Source of the DNA: Lentinus brumalis
Lineage: Eukaryota > Basidiomycota > Agaricomycetes > Polyporales > Polyporaceae
Assembly (NCBI GenBank): GCA_001792895.1
Contig: MARA01000037.1
Location: 124,001-188,000, forward strand
Direction of reading: 5' to 3'
DNA length: 64,000 nucleotides
The notes beneath the pieces are model-generated. The model was given only the letters and a program-made list of their open reading frames with translations. It did not search any database and was not told the origin of the DNA. Shown piece by piece: positions 24,105 through 35,147 of this stretch. Position 1 is the first letter of the stretch. Each line of letters starts with the position of its first letter. The position numbers were made by a program, and so were the translations under genes.

Positions 24105-26300
24105 GGTGACGGGAGGGGGAGGAGTAGACTGGGATGGTTGTGGTGCGGGAGAGGGGAATGCAAGATAATGCTGGGCGAGAAGGCCTGCGCGAGAAGAGCT
24201 CAAGTACCCTGGCCGATCGAAAGAAATCTCAATCACGGGCCGGTCCGGTGTCCCAACGTGGAAGCTGCGATCCGAGAACAGGCGGTAAGCGGGCGTCTAC
24301 CCCGTTCCCCGCATCGTTGGTACGCGTCGCCGCCACCCGCTGCTCGGCCGTCCTCCACCTGCCAACGCCGTGCTTCTCTGCTCACCAGCCTGCTCTCTGC
24401 TCTACGTCTTTTCTGCGCACGGGCCACCCTGCGCACGGGCCATCCTGATCGACTGCACCCCTGTGGCCCGTGCACGTCTCCGGAGGGGTTTCCCCGAGGT
24501 GACACGCCACCCGCGCTCCTGTATCGCGACACGGACGAAAGCCGCACAAAAGGGAAAGGCACAATCCAGCTCCTTCTACTGGCACCCTCGGCATTGGTGG
24601 GTCTCGCCCGCTTGATGCACATCCTCCGTCCCATTCGTCCTGTCAAGCCTCCGGCCAAACGCTGCTTCTCTTCCCAAGTCCCCTTGCATCCCGACTATCC
24701 TCTTTCCGCCCCCTTGCAATGACGATGATCTGCGCTGCCCCCTCGACGCACGCGTCTCTGCAGGACGCCGGAGATGCTTGTGCACGCGGGAGGCGAGACA
24801 CTACGTGCAATAGCATTCTGGCAACGGATGCCCTTCCAGAAGCGCGTCGCATCCCGAGCACCATCGCAGAAGTTCCCCTGCCGTCGTGGCCCACCTCCGT
24901 ATACTCCTCTGCGCCGCTCCCAGGCTTGCTGCGTGTCGCACGCGTCCCATTCACCGCCCGCTTCTTCCTCCTTTGCACGCCCCGTCCTGTACCTGCTGAC
25001 AGCGGAGCACTGCGAGTGGCCTGATCGTGATGGACGACGCACGCCAGAGACGTCTCATAGCCTCATGCTCCCCTTGACACCGTGCCCACGCCCCCTGGCT
25101 TCCCAGCCTGGATGGGATCCGTCGGTCTCCCGCTCAGAGTTTGTCGCGTAGGCTACCGGCGGAGGGCCACATGGGGCTCGACGACGTAGCCTCCGTTGTG
25201 CTGGGCGCGCTGCGGTATGGCTCCTCTCTTCTGCGGATTCCACACACGCCAGCTTCCGCCCGAACCGCGATGCCCCCTCGTTCGCTGCCACCCCTGGGCG
25301 GACCGCGCGGTGCGGACGTCTCCGTTCATCTCCGGCGTATAATAATACAGTCGAGGTTCGCAATAGAGCGGCCGCGATCTGGCGCCCCTCCGCGACCCCC
25401 TCATCCCGAGCCTCGAGCTGCTTCACTCCGCGCGCACAACTCAGCCATCGCCATGGCCAGGCCTCGAAGCCCGCAGCCCCGCTTAGTCGGTAAATTGCCG
25501 CACCCTTTCGAAGACGGGGTGCGTGTCGAGGAAGATGCGCGATCGATTCCGACGAGCCACGGCCGATCTGCGCTGCCCTGCTACGTACATGGTGAGTCTC
25601 GCCCTTTCCTGCTTTGTGCCACGGCTGCCGCGTAAGTATCGGACGTTCTGCGTGCGCGTGTAGTGCTTTTCTCATCCTCCGAGTCGGTGGGAGGACCCTC
25701 GCAGATCGTTCCTTGCTGGCGTATAAGGCTATCGTGTAGATACCTGTGTCGGTAGTCAATCCATGCGATGCGTGCAGTTCACGGGGACCTATTCCTAGAC
25801 GGACGATATCGTGTCATTGGCTCTCGCTGTCAAGGTTCGCCGTTCATCAGTCCACTGAGGCCCGCGCACTGACTTGTGCTGCACAGGTGCGTGATATGAT
25901 GTGTGGATTCACTCCGTGAAGCAAGGCAGTCGGCCGCACAAACGGCCAACAGACATGTCACCGAGCGACGTCATACCGGAACGGCCGCCGTAATGCATAC
26001 ACGGTCCTCCAGCGTTGACCTTGAATATGTCAACAAAACGGCATGCACGACAATGTCATGCACCTCAAGCAGATTCTACTCCTACTCGGCGCATATATGC
26101 ACTTCCGAGCGCTGATGGTGGCAGAGGGCCGCAATTGTTGGCCGTGCATGCATTGATCTCGAACTTCGAACTCAAAGCTTGAAAGCACAGCGTTCTCCGT
26201 ATGGGCATGCCTTGCTCGCGGTAGACAACAAAAAGCGGGGCGTGCGGCTTCAGAAGCAACCGCATTCCGTTCTTCACCTCTCCTTGATCTTCATAGAGAC
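24105..26300. other. 2.2-kb intergenic region before copy D
   Basis: Probably leader and promoter of the 24104 gene, then the upstream region of copy D. Long minus frames (25759-25055, 25042-24695) read as compositionally biased noise. No gene supported. Confidence 0.45.
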
Positions 26301-27801
26301 ATGCTCGTACTGTCCGTGCTCGCAGTCCTGCAGTGGATCGGTCGATACGCAGTGGTCAACGCGCAGACAACCCAAGCCGTGTGTACTCCCGCACACTCCT
26401 GGGTAAGCATCGTACTTCTCCAGTCCACAATGCATCGCACTGATATGAGCACCACTTCAGATGCTGAACTCGAAAGGGCAGAGTCCGTGCTTGGTCGCTG
26501 CATACCTCCATCTCCCATGCGCACAAGGGTCCAACAGTACGTGACGTTCGATTCATCTTGCTCACCAGGACAGCGCCATAACAGCTCCTCCCCCCTTGCT
26601 CTACTCTCGTAGCGAACGTCGCAGCGATGACGAATCCGACCCAGTTCTACAGCGCGAAGAACGACGAGTGCCAGTGCAACATGGTCTCGTACGCCCTCTT
26701 CGAGGCGTGCCAGAACTGCCAGTTCGACAACGGCACCTCCGTCACCTCGTATGTTCTCGCTCTCCTCCTCCGAGCCCCGTATCTGCAGCTCGCGATGGCT
26801 CATGCGACCTATGTATGCGCCAGGTATTCGCGGTACTCGCTCAACTGCACCACGCAGAACATCGGGTAGGCGTTCCGAGCCCGTGTCTGCTGGGGTCATG
26901 GGACTGAAGTGCATCAATCAGTTATCCAGAAACCATACCTGTGGGGACTGCGGTGCCCGCATGGGCGTATCAGGACGTCACGGTCAGTTCGAACCTACAT
27001 AGCTCTAGCTCATGTGTTCCATCCGCATCCCTTGCTCACATCCCATACCTATCTAGCCTACCGACTTCTTCAACCTCACTGCTGCGTTCATCGTACACTG
27101 CTGCGTTCATCGTAGCAGCCGAAAGTGCGCACTCTATCTCGCTGCTCGTTGCTCGTTGCCTGCAGTCGTGTTGACCGCGCCCTGACTCCTGGCACAGAGC
27201 TCCCAGACAAAACCGCAAGCATCCCCGCTGCGTCGTCCGCGAGCACGTCCTCCTCCTTCACAGCCGCGACCCGCACCACCATGGACTCTTCGCCCACAGC
27301 AACAGGCTCAGCCCCCCTACCCCCGTCCTCCGCAGCGGCACATCAGCATCAGGGCAAGCGTAGCGTTTCGGTCGGGCCTGTGGTCGGCGGTGCCGTCGGT
27401 GGCGTGCTAGGGTTCATCCTCCTCGGGGGATCGTCTTCCTCTACCTACGCAGGCGCAGCAGACGCCCCGTGCACCTCAGCAAGCGGCAGACTGTGGAGCT
27501 TATGTCCCCGGTATATCCGGGAAGCAAAGCGTGGGATGGGTGCAAGCCTTCGGGACGACAGCCCATGGCGGGCTTGCCTCTCTACGTGCGTCCTTTTCTC
27601 CCGTTGTATGCTCGCGAGCTGACGTGCATGGCTGCGCGACACGATGTACAGAGTCCGGGCGATCCTCGCACGTATCCGGTTCCTCCGGTTGCTGCTGAAG
27701 TAGGACGGCCGTTGTCGCTTAGAGCTCCTGTGCAGCCTGTGCAGCCGCATCGACAAGCGGCTTTGGCTTATTACAAAGGGGGGCTGGCGGCCGCGTTATA
27801 G
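26301..27801 (+). pseudogene. Cys-rich single-pass membrane protein, cluster copy D (frame broken)
   Basis: Close relative of copy A in opposite orientation. Signal peptide from MLVLSVLAVLQW (ATG 26301), AQTTQAVCTPAHSW at the exon 1 end, NSKGQSPCLVAAYLHLPC, CQCNMVSYALFEACQNCQF, YSRYSLNCTTQNIG, PETIPVGTAVPAWAYQDVT, and TDFFNLTAAFIV. A 19-bp tandem duplication follows and throws off the frame (27077-27114). The stalk and helix (VGPVVGGAVGGVLGFILLGG) read on until a second break at the G run 27425-27429. Beyond it the arginine-rich stop-transfer segment and tail (VELMSPVYPGSKAW, last exon SPGDPRTYP) resume in another frame, with the stop at 27801. The G-run break may be a sequence error; the 19-bp duplication is harder to explain that way. 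All other junctions are in phase. Confidence 0.75.
27077..27114 (+). repeat. Perfect 19-bp tandem duplication inside copy D
   Basis: CACTGCTGCGTTCATCGTA occurs twice back to back (27077-27095 and 27096-27114). Removing one copy restores TDFFNLTAAFIVAAE, which matches TDFFNLTVAFGVAAE of copy A. Confidence 0.9.
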
Positions 27802-28536
27802 AAACTCTTACGCGTTCCAGCGTGCAGTGAAGCCTGAAGATGTCGTCATTGATACATATAGGTGCGCCTCCTTCTGTGTTTAGATCTCGCTCAACGGCGA
27901 TAGAAGCGCAGATGCGGAGAGGGGACATTGCCCGCGGAGTGGTTCCGACTACGACTCAGAGCTGCAGGCTTACCGTTGCTCTTGTCAAAGGACGAACAGG
28001 CTCGACCTAATGGGTAACCTTCCAGCTATCCAGCTAAAGTCCCTTCCGTGTCCGTGTTCCCCAGCGTCCGCATAGTAGTCCACCCTGGTAGACATCAACG
28101 AATGCTCTTCAGCCTCAGTGCGGGCGTGTTGACAAGTCGTGATATGTTCCTCAGAGTCATCGCATCCATGTGCAGCGCGGAAACCGCTCTGGGCCTCGCG
28201 GTCGCGTGGGCCTGGGTGCAACAAGGGGCATATCGATGGTCGAGCTGATTGATGTCCATTGTCTTGTTCTCAGCGCTCATATGGGCGGCGGTTCTCAACC
28301 ACACGCTCACGCTGGGACGGAGGGTCGACCGCCCATGTGGATAAATAGACACACCGACACCCACAAGAAGAAGCGACGAAGAGTATCCATGGTGAGCGTT
28401 CATCGTGCATGTGCATCAGAGGAGAGCACTCATGCACAGGCCAGGATGCACGTGAAGCCGCACGAACCTGACTTATGTCACTGCGAACTGGTGGCCTCCT
28501 GGCGCTGCGCCCTCGCCCACGCCCACTCTCGCGGTC
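27802..28536. other. Intergenic between copies D and E; duplicated downstream
   Basis: Holds the 3' flank of D and promoter of E. A TATA-like ATAAATA sits at 28341-28347, about 190 nt before the E start. Much of this interval recurs in diverged form at about 30.63-31.52 kb, for example the block around a CATCGTGCATGTGCATCA motif at 28399 and 31367. Confidence 0.6.
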
Positions 28537-30003
28537 ATGGTCATGTCCCTCCCTCTCGTGCTCGCGAGCTCCGTGCTGTGTCTCTTCTTCAGCAATGGCA
28601 AGGCTCAGTCGATTCCGCCGATTGCGCAGTGCCATTATATGGAGGGGAATCTCCTACAGAGTGGACATGGGTATGTCGTATGCGTGGAGAGCCTGCTCGA
28701 ACGCAAACTGAAAGCAACGCTTCAGATGAACAACACGAGGGGACAAGGCGCATGTGAGGTCGCATCTTACCTGCAGATATCGTGCGCTGGGAAGGACAGC
28801 GGTATGTTCGTTGTCATCCCCCGCGGAGGACAGTGTACTGAACATACCCCAGCGGTCCTGCAAGGACTGGTGAACTCGGGTGCCTATTATCAGGGGCCCA
28901 TCGCACAGAGCCCCTGCCTGTGCAACACGGTCATGTATTCCTTGACTGAAGCTTGTCAGCTGTGTCAGTACAATGTGCCCGATAACGTGCTCCAGTAAGC
29001 CGTCTACTGCTTCCTTCGACCTATTAGTATCGCAGGCTAATAGGTTCGCATCTGTAGATGGAGCGTATACGCTACCAACTGCACCGACAGGACCAACGGA
29101 TCGTGAGTGAAGATAGAATCACCTGTAGTGGAATTGTCACTTACCCAGTTTCGGCACAGCTATCCTTTTGCTGTGCCACCAGGAACTGCGATACCTGCAT
29201 GGGCGTATCAGGACGTGCTGGTAGGTTTTCAGGGCGAGATCCCACCTTCGCTGCGATGTTGACCACAATCTCCCAAGACCACCGACAAATTTGATCTGTT
29301 CAAAGCTAAAGAAGACGCCGTTCAAGGTGCTTCCGAGGATGTGTCATGTACAGAGTCCCTCTTACTGAAGTCCGCATGCCAGGCCTACCTGATGTTACGG
29401 GATCCCCTACGAGCTCCAGTGCCTCAAGCACTGCAACTGCTACCACCTCTTCAAGCCCGTCCACAGGCGCGTCAAGTAACGTAGGAGCGATCGTCGGCGG
29501 TGTCGTAGGAGGCGTCTTGGGTGTCCTCTTGATTGGGACGATAGCCATGTGCGTGTTCCTCCGACAGCGTAAGATCCGGCGTCAAGCGCAAGTGGAACCA
29601 TCAATATCGGAGGCGTCAGAACGACCTATCTCTACGGCCACAGCTATCGATAGCCACCAGCCCAGCCTTAAACCAATGTCGATGATATCCACGCCTTCAA
29701 TGATTTACGTGCGTACCCCCTTTTCGTCCATCCGGCTCGCTCCCTTGGCGCGGTACTAGCTGACCGTTCGGATGTACATAGGACCCCAACGATCCCCGCA
29801 CGTTCCCCTCGTTCCAAACGTCTCCGAGCCCTACAGAAATGAGGGCAGCTTCACCTGCGCTCAGCGGACCTCCAGGGTCTATTGGAGGGTACATGCCACA
29901 TAGTTTCGGTGCCATGCAGGATTACTCGGGCTCCAGCTACTACGGCGGAGACTATGGCCACGGCAATGCAGCCTCGACCTACACAGGTGCCCCGGAGGTC
30001 TGA
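28537..30003 (+). CDS. Cys-rich single-pass membrane protein, cluster copy E
   Basis: Signal peptide MVMSLPLVLASSVLCLFF (ATG 28537, alternative 28543), first Cys in IAQCHYMEG, exon 1 ending in ..EWTW. Then TRGQGACEVASYLQISC, CLCNTVMYSLTEACQLCQ, WSVYATNCTDRTNGS, YPFAVPPGTAIPAWAYQDVL, TDKFDLFKAKEDAVQG, and a Ser/Thr stalk. The helix contains IVGGVVGGVLGVLLIG and is followed by LRQRKIRR. The tail has LKPMSMISTPSMIY, then exon DPNDPRTFP, ending YTGAPEV. Exon 1 changes frame between CHYMEG and the Trp-ending exon border; one base missing from the G run 28644-28647 explains it. Otherwise intact. Sister of copy F. Confidence 0.78.
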
Positions 30004-30329
30004 TAGGACGGAAACCACGGATGTAGTGGGGTCGGTTATCATGTTCTGACGATACTTCACCGTGCTGATGCTCGTCAATCTTGGGCAGGACCTCATCGAG
30101 CTCTTTCCGCCGATGCGCATGAGAAGGGCACACATCTAGTGTCGGATGAGCCTGCCGATGGGAGTGAATGATGATATGTGGGACAGTGTTGGTGTAACTT
30201 CTTACGATTGTATCGAAACGGACGATTTAACGCAAATAGCATCGCGATACATATTAACTGCGTCTGCTCAGAACTCGGCAACTGCATTCAGCGCCCGGAC
30301 CGTCTTGCCGTCCGACTGCCATCGCACTA

Positions 30330-30830
30330 CAGGTGTATCTTGGGTGTATTCGGAAGGCAACGTGTGGGATGTGTGCAAGATGTCCCGCTTGCCTCTCTAG
30401 GTGCGTCTCTTCTCCCCGTTGCATGCCCGTGAGCTCACATATACTTATGATTGACTCTGCGACACAACCCACATACACTAGAAGAGACCCGGACGTATCC
30501 CGCTGTCCTGCCTCCTGCTGCTGGATATCGCGAAGAGAGTCCTGATGCCTTCTGTCCAGCCTCGGCCGCCTCGACAAGTTGCTCTCGCTTTTTGCGAAGG
30601 ACAAGCTCCAGCTGGATCATTTTGCGGATCAGCATGCAATCTTCGGAAGCCTGAAGACGTGGTCTTCGATATCAGGTGAACCTTCTTCTGTTTATAGCAG
30701 CACCGACGGCATGGAGGCATGGAAGGAGAGAAGAGAGGAGACACTACGGGCCCATCGGTCTCGAGCCGGACTCGGAGTTGCAGGTTGTACAACTCCTTCT
30801 CACTATCGCCTTATCTAACGAGCTCGAACT
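30330..30830 (+). pseudogene. Decayed 3' fragment of a copy-D-like gene
   Basis: This stretch aligns at the nucleotide level, with many substitutions and indels, to the 3' part of copy D and its downstream flank. Matches include the GTGTATTCGGAAGGCAACGTG-like region against 27510, CTTGCCTCTCTAGGTGCGTC against 27579, the CCTGAAGACGT...CTTCTTCTGT block against 27832, and CGGACTCGGAGTTGCAGG against 27953. No signal peptide, ectodomain or membrane helix is present and stops occur throughout. It marks the left end of the duplicated unit that also contains copy F. Confidence 0.65.
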
Positions 30831-31522
30831 GTGAGCCTGAGGGTGCTCAGGCAGCTCGGCAGGATGCTCCTTCCGCAATAATTCTCAACATCATCGTGAG
30901 CTGTCGTCAGCGCCCGTGTTCTCTGCCGTCCGTGTTGGCTGATGGCTGCCTGCGTGCTCGCGTGATTCGCGAATGTTTCAACAGATGAAGCTCTTGAGCC
31001 TCAGCGCGGGCATGTTGGCAAGTGGCACTATGTTCCCATGGAGACGCCGCATCCATGTGCAGCATGAAACCACACGGAAGCTTGCACAATGCAATTCCAA
31101 GGCTCCTGGAAAGTAAGGACACTCAACTCGTTCCTTCGGCCTGCGCCCGCTTGCGCGATTCGTTAACTAGGGACATGATGGATGCTATGGATGGCCAAAC
31201 CGTGGTCCAGTGTCCTCTTCTCAGCGCTGCTATGGGCGGCGACGCTAGACCACATTTCAACGTCTGGACAGAAAGTCGATGTTGATCCGTGCGACATAAT
31301 TACAGGGCGGTGCGCCACGCTGGCATCCACAGGAAGAAGCGGCCAAGACAATTTGTGGTGAGTGTTCATCGTGCATGTGCATCAAATTATCTCGAAGAAG
31401 GGTGTTCATGCACAGGTCAGCATGCACTTGGAACCGCATGGTCGTGCCTATGTTATTCGACGTTAACTGACGACGACCCTCATGCCGCTGTGCATTTCCC
31501 GCCCACTCTCGCGGCCTCAGAG
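30831..31522. other. Upstream region of copy F, duplicated from upstream of copy E
   Basis: Diverged copy of 28.0-28.5 kb: the tract around 30985-31080 parallels 28095-28190 (both contain CTCAGCGCGGGC-like and GCATCCATGTGCAGC text). The tract around 31335-31440 parallels 28365-28460. Confidence 0.6.
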
Positions 31523-32309
31523 ATGACGTCCGTTCGTGTTTTGCTCCTCAGTCTTTCAGTCTGCCTCTTTCTCGGCCATGGCTCGGCTCAGCTCACATTC
31601 GCGGACTGCCACTCGGACCCGGACAACCCAGGACAGCCGGGACCGTGGTCATGGGTGGGTGTCTATCGTTGGCAGTTTGTAGTGGTCACTGACTATGAGG
31701 CTGCAGATGATCAACGATCATGAACAAGACCCGTGCCTTCTCGTAGCTTACCTGCAAATACCGTGTACGAATCAGCCTCCAAGTCATCGTGAGTTCCGAG
31801 CTTCTAATTCGTCGCGTACGATGGACAGTAGACTGAGGATACCTCAGAATCGCTTCCGCCACTGAAGCTGGGCGAGGCCTACACGGGCCCCTCCGAACAG
31901 AACGACTGCCTCTGCAACACCGTTGCGTACTCCTTGATAGAGGCTTGCCAGCTCTGCCAGTGGAACATGACTGAACTAGTACAGCCGTGAGTCGTTTCTG
32001 ATGCTCCCTGAGACCTAGCCAGTAATGCGATCTCTAGGTGGTCCGGATATTCCCAGAATTGCTCCGTAAAAACTAATGGGTCGTGAGTGTATATGAAACT
32101 CCTCGAGAATCCGGCGGTCCCTTAACGTTGCTCGGGTTTTGCGTCAAGCTTCCCCTTCAGCTTCGCCATCCCCATCCCTCAATGGGCATACCTGGATGTA
32201 TATGTGAGCTCTGAGCGGCAGCCTGGCGTCTCAACATTGATCTGATCACCTCTCCGAGTCAAGGATACTGATCATTTCAATGTGACGGCAGCTCAGCAAG
32301 TGGCTGAAG

Positions 32310-32976
32310 GGAGCCGTCCACAATCGACTTCGCAAAAACCCCGCCAAAATAGGCCGGGGTTCTTGCAAAAACGCCAAAACAGCTGTACAAACACTGCAAG
32401 GGCACGGATCGGCGTCGTTCTCGGTACATAGGCACTACTATGTAGTAGCTCCCGAATGCAAACTGTCGCAGACCGAACGGATGCCGTAGTCGTCGCGGAG
32501 AACGTGTGCGCGTGCAGCGGGGCGGGAGCGCGTGGCTGTGCAAATCCCGCCGCCGAAGCGCGCCGCGCCCCACGCGGCAGGCGGAATACCCCACATCCTG
32601 GCGTCGTATGCTTTCCAAAATTGACAGGGACATCTGTGAGTACTGGATCTACCTGTGTGCGAGGCTTCAGAAACATTGAAGCCGTTGGTGTGGCTACAGA
32701 GCCTACACGGTAGATGGTGGTGGTGAACGTGGCTGTGCACGCGATCCCGCCCGGGCGCTTCGAGGGGGCGGCACGCGCACGACGAACAGCACAGCAACGC
32801 GCCGTCGTACGGTCTCCAAAGTTTGCAGAGTAGTTTATATTCTAAGTGAGTATGCGAGTGCCAATTTACAGAGTGAACGGACATGTACTTGTTGCCACAG
32901 GGTCTGCACAACCGAAGTTGCAACTCTCCTCGGCCTATTTAGGCGGGCTTTTTGCAAAGTCGATTGTGTAGTCTCC
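32310..32976. mobile_element. Non-autonomous DNA transposon (MITE-like), element 1
   Basis: About 667 bp with imperfect inverted ends of roughly 45 bp: CACAATCGACTTCGCAAAAA at 32320 against the reverse of TTTTTGCAAAGTCGATTGTG near 32968. It is flanked by a 6-bp direct repeat CTGAAG (32304-32309 and 32977-32982). Removing the element and one repeat rebuilds a coding end GCTGAAG directly followed by a GTACCT donor, as expected for this exon. No transposase frame. The centre contains two diverged GC-rich units with a GGCTGTGCA core (near 32530 and 32732). Confidence 0.82.
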
Positions 32977-33344
32977 CTGAAGGTACCTGAGGCCCTGTTA
33001 TATCAGAGGCGGTTATACTCAATCCTGCATACAGGCTTAGCCTTCGAGAATTCATCGAGTTCCAGTACCTCCTCCACCACTGCGACTGCTACCGCTTCTT
33101 CAAGCTTCTCGTCAAGCGCGTCCACGGCGGCGCCGACTCGAGGTGCTGCCGAAACGGATGTCGCCAGCTCCGGGAGGTCCAGTAATATAGGAGCAATCGT
33201 CGGAGGTGTCGTCGGAGGTGCCTTGGGCATCCTTTCGCTTGGAACAATTGTCTTTTACTTTGCACACCGCCGGCGCAACCTGCAACGTCAAACACAATCG
33301 GAGACGTCAAACCGACCCTTCTCTACCGTCTTTGACGAAAGCCA

Positions 33345-34308
33345 GTGGGGAGGGGCAACGCCTGCTAAATCGACGGCCAGCGTCTACGAAAGAGATAACA
33401 TAGATTCGGCGTTAAAACACAGCAGATAGTGGAGAGATCACGGAAATCTCATCTTATCACTTTATAGATAAGACTTCGTGCATGTTCAGAGGCTTGCTGA
33501 ATGGTCATCCCCGTGTAGCAGCCTCCCCCTCTTGATTTACGCCAACAAACATCTCTGAATTGGCTATGTAGGTGTGACGAGCGATCTCAAAGGGTTTGGA
33601 GAGTTTTAAGCTCGCTGGACAGGCTTTATGGCGGGGAAATAGGGTGAAAGGAACGGTCACGTGGTGAATCTGAATGGCGGCCCCATTTGGGCCATCATGT
33701 TCTACCTGTAATCCAGCACAAATAAGACCACAGGGGGACGTCGAAGTCATTTGCTTGCTCTGTGATTGATTTTGAGACTGATCATCATGGCTGAGAGGCC
33801 GGGAGAGCTGCAACTGTGTGGAGGCTTCGTGGGCGCCTAAACGTGTAGGCCCACAAAGTGCGACCGTTCTGCAGTCCGCTATTGCTCATTTTCTCCTAAA
33901 ATGTATACTGGATACAATTTGTATGGTCTTTGTCTGCAGATTCTTTGACACATCCCGTACGTACACTTGGTGTACGGTTAGCAAACGCGAGTGTAGTGAA
34001 CCTGCCTACACTCTTATATTGAGGTTTCTACTACTTACAGTCCTGCCGGCGGTGATCGAGCACAAACAAACTTTTCGGTATGCTATTCCTCAATGAATCA
34101 CACTGTTTCGAGGGTTATCGGGGGGCAACAGCGGACTGCAGACAACTCGACCGCGAAAGCTGCACCATTTCAGCCACTCACTCCAGCGTCTATGAATCGG
34201 CTGTGCAGATCTGGAGGAGAGATTAATGCGGCATCTCGGCCTGATTATCTCCTGGCCTTAGACGCGGGCCGCGCGCTAACGGTTTCTCGCAGGGCGTTGC
34301 CCCTCCCC
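33345..34308. mobile_element. Non-autonomous DNA transposon, element 2
   Basis: About 964 bp, unrelated to element 1. Inverted ends GGGGAGGGGCAACGCC-TGC (33347) and the reverse complement at 34288-34308, with two extra bases (GT) at the left end. A 7-bp direct repeat AAAGCCA flanks it (33338-33344 and 34309-34315). Removing it joins GACGAAAGCC to AACACAGTCTG and yields DESQHSLKPMSM, which aligns with DSHQPSLKPMSM of copy E. No transposase is encoded; open frames inside are short. Confidence 0.82.
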
Positions 34309-34648
34309 AAAGCCAACACAGTCTGAAGCCCATGTCAATGGTTTCCCCGCCGTCCATGATATATGTGCGTCGTTGCCTGTGTTCACTGTGATACCGGAGT
34401 ACAAGCTGATTGCTCCAATGCAGGACCCGAACGACCCTCGCACTTTCCCCTCATTTCAAACTCTTTCGACTCCTGCCGATATGGGGGCAGTTCCGCCTAC
34501 ACCCAGCGGACAAGCTGATGGATCCGTGGGCGGGCGGATGCATGCTACTGGGCCCATGCAGAATCATCCGGCTTCCAGCTTCTATGGCGGCGATCAGGAC
34601 TACAGTAGTTACCCGATTACGACTTACACAGGTGTTCCGGAGATCTGA

Positions 34649-35147
34649 CGGGACGGAACGGATGGGCGCGGCGGGGCGCTATGGTCTCACCGTCGCGTCC
34701 ATACGCTTGACATACAGAGGAACTTGGCGACTCGGAGCTCCAGTCCCCAGTGTCGATACATCAGATGTACATACTATCTAGTATGGTGTATACAGGACCC
34801 GTCGCGGTTCCCCCTCCATCGCAGCAACTATATCAAGCGCCCATATCATCTTGCCTCCCGACTACGTGCAGCAACGTCGCCACAATACTGTTCACCTGGC
34901 TCGCGCGCACAACTGCATCTTTTAATGTATGATTGATATCTAACAGGTCTGTCGAGGCAGGTGAACGTGGCACGCCCGTTGCCAGGTTGTGTGAGCGTAC
35001 TATGTGCGCCCGAGCGTGTCGTGACGCGCCCAGTACTGTTCAACAAATTTCTTCGTTACACTCCTAATCCTTTCGGGACCTACTCACACTCAGTACCTCC
35101 GGCCCCATAGACGATTGTCGCTACTCCCTTGCACCATTGCGCAAGCT
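34649..35147. other. Intergenic between copy F and the kinase gene
   Basis: Nothing supported beyond flanking untranslated and promoter sequence. Confidence 0.45.

Larger units (their letters stand above)
31523..34648 (+). pseudogene. Cys-rich single-pass membrane protein, cluster copy F, split by two mobile elements
   Basis: Before the insertions the gene reads like copy E. Signal peptide from MTSVRVLLLSLSVCLFLG (ATG 31523), exon 1 end GPWSW, DPCLLVAYLQIPC, CLCNTVAYSLIEACQLCQ, WSGYSQNCSVKTNGS, IPIPQWAYLDVY, DTDHFNVTAAQQVAEG. A 667-bp element follows at the exon border. Then the stalk, a helix with IVGGVVGGALGILSLG and AHRRRN. A 964-bp element interrupts the cytoplasmic exon between DES and QHSLKPMSM. 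The last exon DPNDPRTFPSFQT ends TYTGVPEI at 34648. Excising both elements with one copy of each target duplication gives continuous, in-phase exons. The coding text is barely decayed, so the insertions look recent. As it stands the gene should not make a normal product. Confidence 0.82.

Noticed and set aside
24233..25759. Series of minus-strand frames of 110-235 codons
   Set aside because: Arg/Ala/Gly-rich random-looking products without family features or plausible start context.
30254..30604. Minus-strand 116-codon frame as a gene
   Set aside because: The region aligns on the plus strand with the 3' end of copy D and is a decayed fragment.
32277..32923. Minus-strand frames inside element 1 as a transposase
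   Set aside because: The products are Cys/His/Arg-rich translations of the GC-rich internal repeat; no DDE-type or other transposase motif.
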